Below, piece after piece: positions 60,201 through 64,000 of a DNA stretch of 64,000 nucleotides. The position numbers were made by a program, and so were the translations under genes. The stretch comes from Helicoverpa zea. Its lineage: Eukaryota; Arthropoda; Insecta; Lepidoptera; Noctuidae. The stretch lies in the NCBI RefSeq assembly GCF_022581195.2, contig NC_061452.1, positions 503,501 to 567,500 of the forward strand, written 5' to 3'. Position 1 is the first letter of the stretch, and each line of letters opens with the position of its first letter. A model generated the notes under the pieces. The model saw only the letters and a list, made by a program, of their open reading frames with translations, had not been told where the DNA came from and made no database searches.

Positions 60201-62585
60201 TTTTTGTTTGTTGATAAATGCAAAATTAAGCGCATACAGTTTCTGAATACGCGAGCGAAGCGAGCGCGAAATTTTAATTATTTTTTATTTAAGACTCAAA
60301 ACCAAAATTACATAAAATGTAGTGTCACGTGTGTTTTAAGTACCAAATTTTAACAATAATTAATTTTAAGTTTAAACTTTCTTATTTAATGTTTTGTTAT
60401 TGTCACACAGTTTTATGTAGCGGCGCAGATACTAGTTGCGAACAATATATATTTTTTTTAATTGGGTAAATTTTGCCGCCCCCTAAAAGCTGCCGCTCGG
60501 GGACTTTGCCCCCTTGCCCCCCCCCCCACGCTACGCCACTGGGGTACATAATCTTTAACAGCTTATTCTTAGATTTTTGAATTTTGGACATTCGAAACTG
60601 CGTAAAATAAAAGTCCCAAATAAAAGTATTTAAAAAAGTAGTTTGGTTATCTAATACCCTAATGTTTTCAGCCAACATAGGTGTGTTGTTGACAATAAAC
60701 CTTGACCTACTTGGAAATGGTGCGACCTTTCACGGCCTGTAATCTTTTCAGCCATAAAGAGCATGACCCGTTCAGAGGGTTGCTGACTGAATAGTAAGTA
60801 TTATGTAGATCTTTGGCGGAACTTTATGCCGAGTCATTTTGCGTCAATATGGTATTATATTAAGTTAATAGTAAGGATGATTTATTTGGCAAAGCAACTT
60901 ATGTCATTAACAGAGAACTATGAGAGATACAGTTGTTTCATATCTGAATGGTAACTTGGGTTAAAAATGTTGAAATTCAGTTTGAACAATAGGTAATGAA
61001 TTCATACTCACGATATTGCGCGGCACTGATCAACAGCTCATATAACTGCATAGGACCCTTTCCTTTCAGCAGTATTTCACATACAAACACATACACGACC
61101 CTCGTGGTTTCGAACAATGAGTCCAGCAGTAGCCAGGTGGTGATGTTCCGACCTGTGTTGTGGCTTGCGCTGCGGTTCATCACCACACAGCTGTTCAGAA
61201 AGCCTATGCCACTTGTCACGATCATCAGACCTGATATGAAGTAGTGGATACCTGTTGAGGACATAGATATATTGAAGTTGGTGTATGTGGTTAGATTTTC
61301 AGGCGATAGGCAGAGGCTAAAGCAGGATTTTTTAGCATGACAGTTAGTTTCAGATATTTATATTATCATGATACAATAAATCCTACATTCTAGAAAGTTG
61401 TATAATTTTCTAATATTACTATGTTTCATTTATATGCTAGGTCTGTTAAAAGTATTCCAGTAGCACCCAGCAATAACTATCTTGACTATTGCTGATTTTG
61501 TAACATTGCTCAGCATGCATTAGCAATCTAAGTAGAGGATTATAGTATACCTAACGCATTACCTATTTCATTTCCTACTAAAGGATCTAGGTAAAATAGA
61601 TCCGGGTTGAGGAGGCGTATTAGTGCCAGCACAAATGCTGTAGCTGATGATATCTGAAAAAGTATTAGTAAATGAGTGGGTATTATGGTTATAATATCGC
61701 TGTGCAGTTATAGGATTAGCCATTAGTAAACTATGATATTAAGGGCATAGATTTAATATTTTAGGATGATGATATTAGGAAATGATTTATGATGACATAA
61801 TATTGCAAAAAGCTACATAATGTTACCAGCACATATCAAAACATATTTGACTTCTATATTGATCTACTTTAATATTAAAATGGATGTCTTATGGTAGATG
61901 CTCTTTTAGAACAATTTTCCATGTTGATAACAGTTTTTCTTGCTTAGTAACTGGATTTCTCCTTGACTATTAGCCTTCAGTTTTTCTGTTTTGTTAGAGC
62001 AGTAAATAACAATAAAATTCTAACTCCCGGTTATATCAAATATAAGGAACAGGTCTATATTCAATATGTCATCATTATATGATCAGTAACATGATAAAAT
62101 TAATGTTTGCTGTGTAATTGCCAGACTAACAACTCATAAACTAATGATACACAATGTGAACTGTCTGCTGATAAGTTATTAAAGAAGCCACTGTTAATAT
62201 AGTCAAACAATATGAACAAATACCATAAACAGAATTAATACTACTACTTAGAAGTACTGTTTCCTGTCGTATATTTGTGTATACTCTAAATAAGGCTTAA
62301 TTAATTGTAAATTTACTAATAACCTTTCATCTAACGTCTAATAAGAATGTAAATATGGTTTTTTATATAAATATGAGGGTAATAAAATCATTGGATGTTC
62401 CAATCACCGATTTCATGCAAGCAATAGCTGTCATCATTATGTAACGTAGAAAGTGATTTGTTTACAGAATATTAAGGTGTATTTTAGGTATATAAACAAT
62501 ATTTACTCACAGAAAACACGGCAGCGACCACCCTCACATACATTTTAAGGTCTAACATCGGCATAGTTTTAGACTGTGTGGACAT
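57229..62585 (-). CDS. Unrecognised 149-residue multi-pass membrane protein
   Basis: Four exons joined in phase: 62511-62585 (ATG at 62585), 61563-61653, 61012-61251 and a 44-nt last exon at 57229-57272. They use GTGAGT, GTAATG and GTGAGT donors and sum to 450 nt. I do not recognise the family. Hydrophobic segments lie at about residues 16-37 (VRVVAAVFSISSATAFVLAL), 58-80 (YFISGLMIVTSGIGFLNSCVV), 96-118 (WLLLDSLF and VVYVFVCEILL), and a weaker C-terminal one at about 130-147. N-terminus is short and polar. A loop with NRSAS and NIT sites (about 82-95) lies between segments 2 and 3. The terminal exon is 3.7 kb beyond exon 3, past an hAT element; it was chosen because its acceptor (TTTTTTCAG), phase and immediate stop all fit. 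If exon 4 is wrong, the last 14 residues change. Confidence 0.65.
57705..57830 (-). mobile_element. R1-clade LINE 3'-end fragment
   Basis: 'cccgctgtgggttagcagca' through 'caacccgcagccccggcag' matches 33270-33400 with few changes. It splits another common repeat whose halves 'aaccgacttcaaaaa' and 'gggggaggttctcaagtag' flank it. Confidence 0.75.
58630..59495 (+). mobile_element. 5'-truncated jockey/CR1-like LINE with ORF 3' end
   Basis: Open frame from about 58660 to 59228 encodes the C-terminal part of a reverse-transcriptase ORF: GLTNRLSYAAYAVRKVR, YFHSVMSYGILMWGN, LQKRAIRAIYRLG, LRERFKDIGVLTVASQYIY, HNFNTRNKHKL and CIRIYNRIP. No catalytic RT motif remains. The 3' UTR has the 'aggaagtggtgaaagg' tail also seen in NOMO introns and ends 'caataaacgattttgacttt'. 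Confidence 0.85.
59866..60290 (+). repeat. About 125-bp tandem repeats with GCGAGCGAAGCGAGCGCGAA
   Basis: Four units start near 59869, 59994, 60124 and 60249; a single extra copy lies at about 58277. Each unit has GCGAGCGAAGCGAGCGCGAA followed by 'taaaccaaatattacgtaaa' and 'tttagcccaaac'. They are internal to the hAT element. Confidence 0.8.
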
Positions 62586-62589
62586 CGAG

Positions 62590-64000
62590 ACACTAAATTA
62601 CACTAATTCGCAACAACTTTCACCGCATTGATTAGTGAAACAAATGAGATATCCGGCGAAAATCGATAATTCTATTTACGTTGTCCGTATTTACGCGCTC
62701 GCTGCCTGCCTGCAACACGATCAATTTTATCAATGAAAATGACAATTGTTGGGAAATTGACATAATTGCTGTCAAAACAAAGTCAGCTCACAGCTCAGCA
62801 AACTTCATGATGCTACAAACAACAGTTCCTAACAATTAAACGCATTTCTATAGATAAGTTTTAACTAAACATCCTTATTCTAAGAAAAGTGATAATTGAA
62901 AATCAAAACATTAAATATTAAAACGTCTGATAAAATTGATATCCTGCAAATTAAATATAATTTCTTTATAACTTTCTAACGCCATCTTGCGTAGGTGTCA
63001 TTAAATGTGTGATGTTCCTGCTTCCTGATTTTAATACAGATGGCACTAGCAGTACGTAAATAATTTGTCGTAAAAGTAATCTTTAAAACTGAGAAGAGAA
63101 GCTGTTATGAAGATAGAAGAGTTAGATTCAGATCCTTTGATTCGGGTTGATAGTAAGAAAGGGTAGAATAAGAGATGTGAAATTAAGACTGCGATGAAAA
63201 TACATGATACCTATTAAACTTATTATACTGTAGGTATATTTTTCATAGGCATTATTTTTCATTAAACACAACGTAAAGAATGTAGATTTGTTTATACAAC
63301 TATATTATAAACCATAACTTCAAAACACGAAGTGACACCCATTATTAATTTCGATTAGCTAGAGATGTCAGCACTCGTCATCGGGACAATCAAATAAATG
63401 CAAGCGCAATTAAAATTATTTGTGAACTTTTCTACGGCTGTCAACAATCGTATGACGCGCCCACATTTGCATAGGGTAACTTTTTATTTAGCATTATATA
63501 CACGCAAAATGAATATTAATGAATTTCATGTTTTATACATAATTAGAATAAATTAAACTTACAATTTGTTATATTCCTAATGTTTTGTTTAATTCGGTAC
63601 TTAGGTACCTAAAATCTGTGAGACGCTCAAGTCATTAATCCACCAGAAAGTATCATACATAGGTAGGTAGGTAATGCCTAGACTAAAATACTATTTCTGT
63701 AGCAGAGGACACCTACAGCCTGTATTATGATTTATTTATCTTTCAACATATCATTTATATTTTTAAATATTAGATTATAAAAAATAAATAAAAAAAACAT
63801 TTAAAAATATAAAAAAATAGATGGCCACCGATATCGGACACAGGGTCCAAGGTACCGGTGGTTAGGGTCCCAGAGACAGAAACCTCCTCACAATACGCGC
63901 CGTATCAAGGAGTACTGCCTTCTGAATCAATCCCTTGATCCAGCCGCCCAACAAGAGCCTCCTGGGGTGTTAGTCGAGGCTCTTGGCTATTAGACCATTG
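62590..64000. other. Upstream region of the membrane-protein gene to window end
   Basis: 62590-62800 probably holds the promoter. The remainder is AT-rich. From about 63820 a GC-richer stretch ('ggccaccgatatcggacaca', 'gagcctcctggggtgttagt') looks like the edge of a LINE that continues beyond the window; this is a low-confidence impression. Confidence 0.35.

Larger units (their letters stand above)
57535..60541. mobile_element. 3.0-kb hAT element, non-autonomous, with nested LINEs
   Basis: Terminal inverted repeats CAGTGGCGTAGCGTGGG at 57535 and its reverse complement ending at 60541 are flanked by an exact 8-bp duplication GGGTACAT (57527-57534 and 60542-60549), the hAT signature. No hAT transposase is seen. 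Inside are an R1-type LINE tail (57705-57830), a jockey-like LINE (58630-59495), a tandem repeat (59866-60290) and a 33-bp inverted pair beginning GGTCCAAATGTCCACC (58360-58392 and 59748-59780). It lies in the last intron of the membrane-protein gene. Confidence 0.88.

Overview
The window is insect nuclear DNA, almost certainly from a moth or butterfly (Lepidoptera). It is AT-rich, with short exons in long introns and GT/AG splice sites. It carries several repeat types that I associate with lepidopteran genomes: the 'agtccactgctggacatagg' 3' repeat with CAT/ATG tails, the 'agggttccgt...ggaaccct' repeat, tRNA-derived SINEs, R1-clade and jockey-like LINE tails, and small TIR elements. Most real genes are split into exons too short to stand out as ORFs, so I rebuilt them by joining splice sites in phase.

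Genes from left to right. (1) Two tandem phospholipid scramblase genes on the minus strand: A (1-2645, cut off by the window edge) and B (4176-9438). (2) An intronless small heat-shock protein gene on the minus strand (11008-11508) with TATA box and heat-shock element. (3) A THAP-domain exon (13448-13639) inside a 1-kb element with P-element-like ends. (4) A four-exon plus-strand gene for a 119-residue secreted, dibasic-processed peptide precursor (15952-17366). (5) NOMO, an ER translocon-associated protein, 18 exons on the minus strand (18689-30032). (6) CFAP20/Bug22, a ciliary protein, two exons on the minus strand (31083-31810). (7) hippo (hpo), the MST1/2 kinase, 11 exons on the plus strand (32492-52991), divergent from CFAP20 and with a 13.5-kb first intron. 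(8) An unrecognised 149-residue multi-pass membrane protein, four exons on the minus strand (57229-62585).

The exon models check themselves. The hpo exons sum to 492 codons, giving 491 residues, the length I recall for human MST2. The NOMO exons sum to 1196 codons only if one base is removed from an A6 homopolymer in exon 1, which points to an assembly error or a null allele. Scramblase B closes at 210 codons with a 24-nt last exon, the secreted peptide at 120 codons and the membrane protein at 150.

The introns hold the most unusual DNA. A 2.56-kb TIR element with a 4-bp target duplication, a relic basic ORF and a dispersed CAGGGGA motif lies in hpo intron 1, interrupted by a 5'-truncated LINE with its own 15-bp duplication. 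The same intron has a Harbinger deletion derivative. NOMO introns carry a roughly 0.5-kb-armed hairpin and a 58-bp-TIR MITE. The last hpo intron has an 11-copy 97-bp tandem array with a CACGTG in every unit. A 3-kb hAT element with an exact 8-bp duplication fills much of the last intron of the membrane-protein gene.

The genes do not form one pathway. NOMO, CFAP20 and hpo are conserved housekeeping or signalling genes; the secreted peptide and the four-exon membrane protein are the least explained protein-coding loci.
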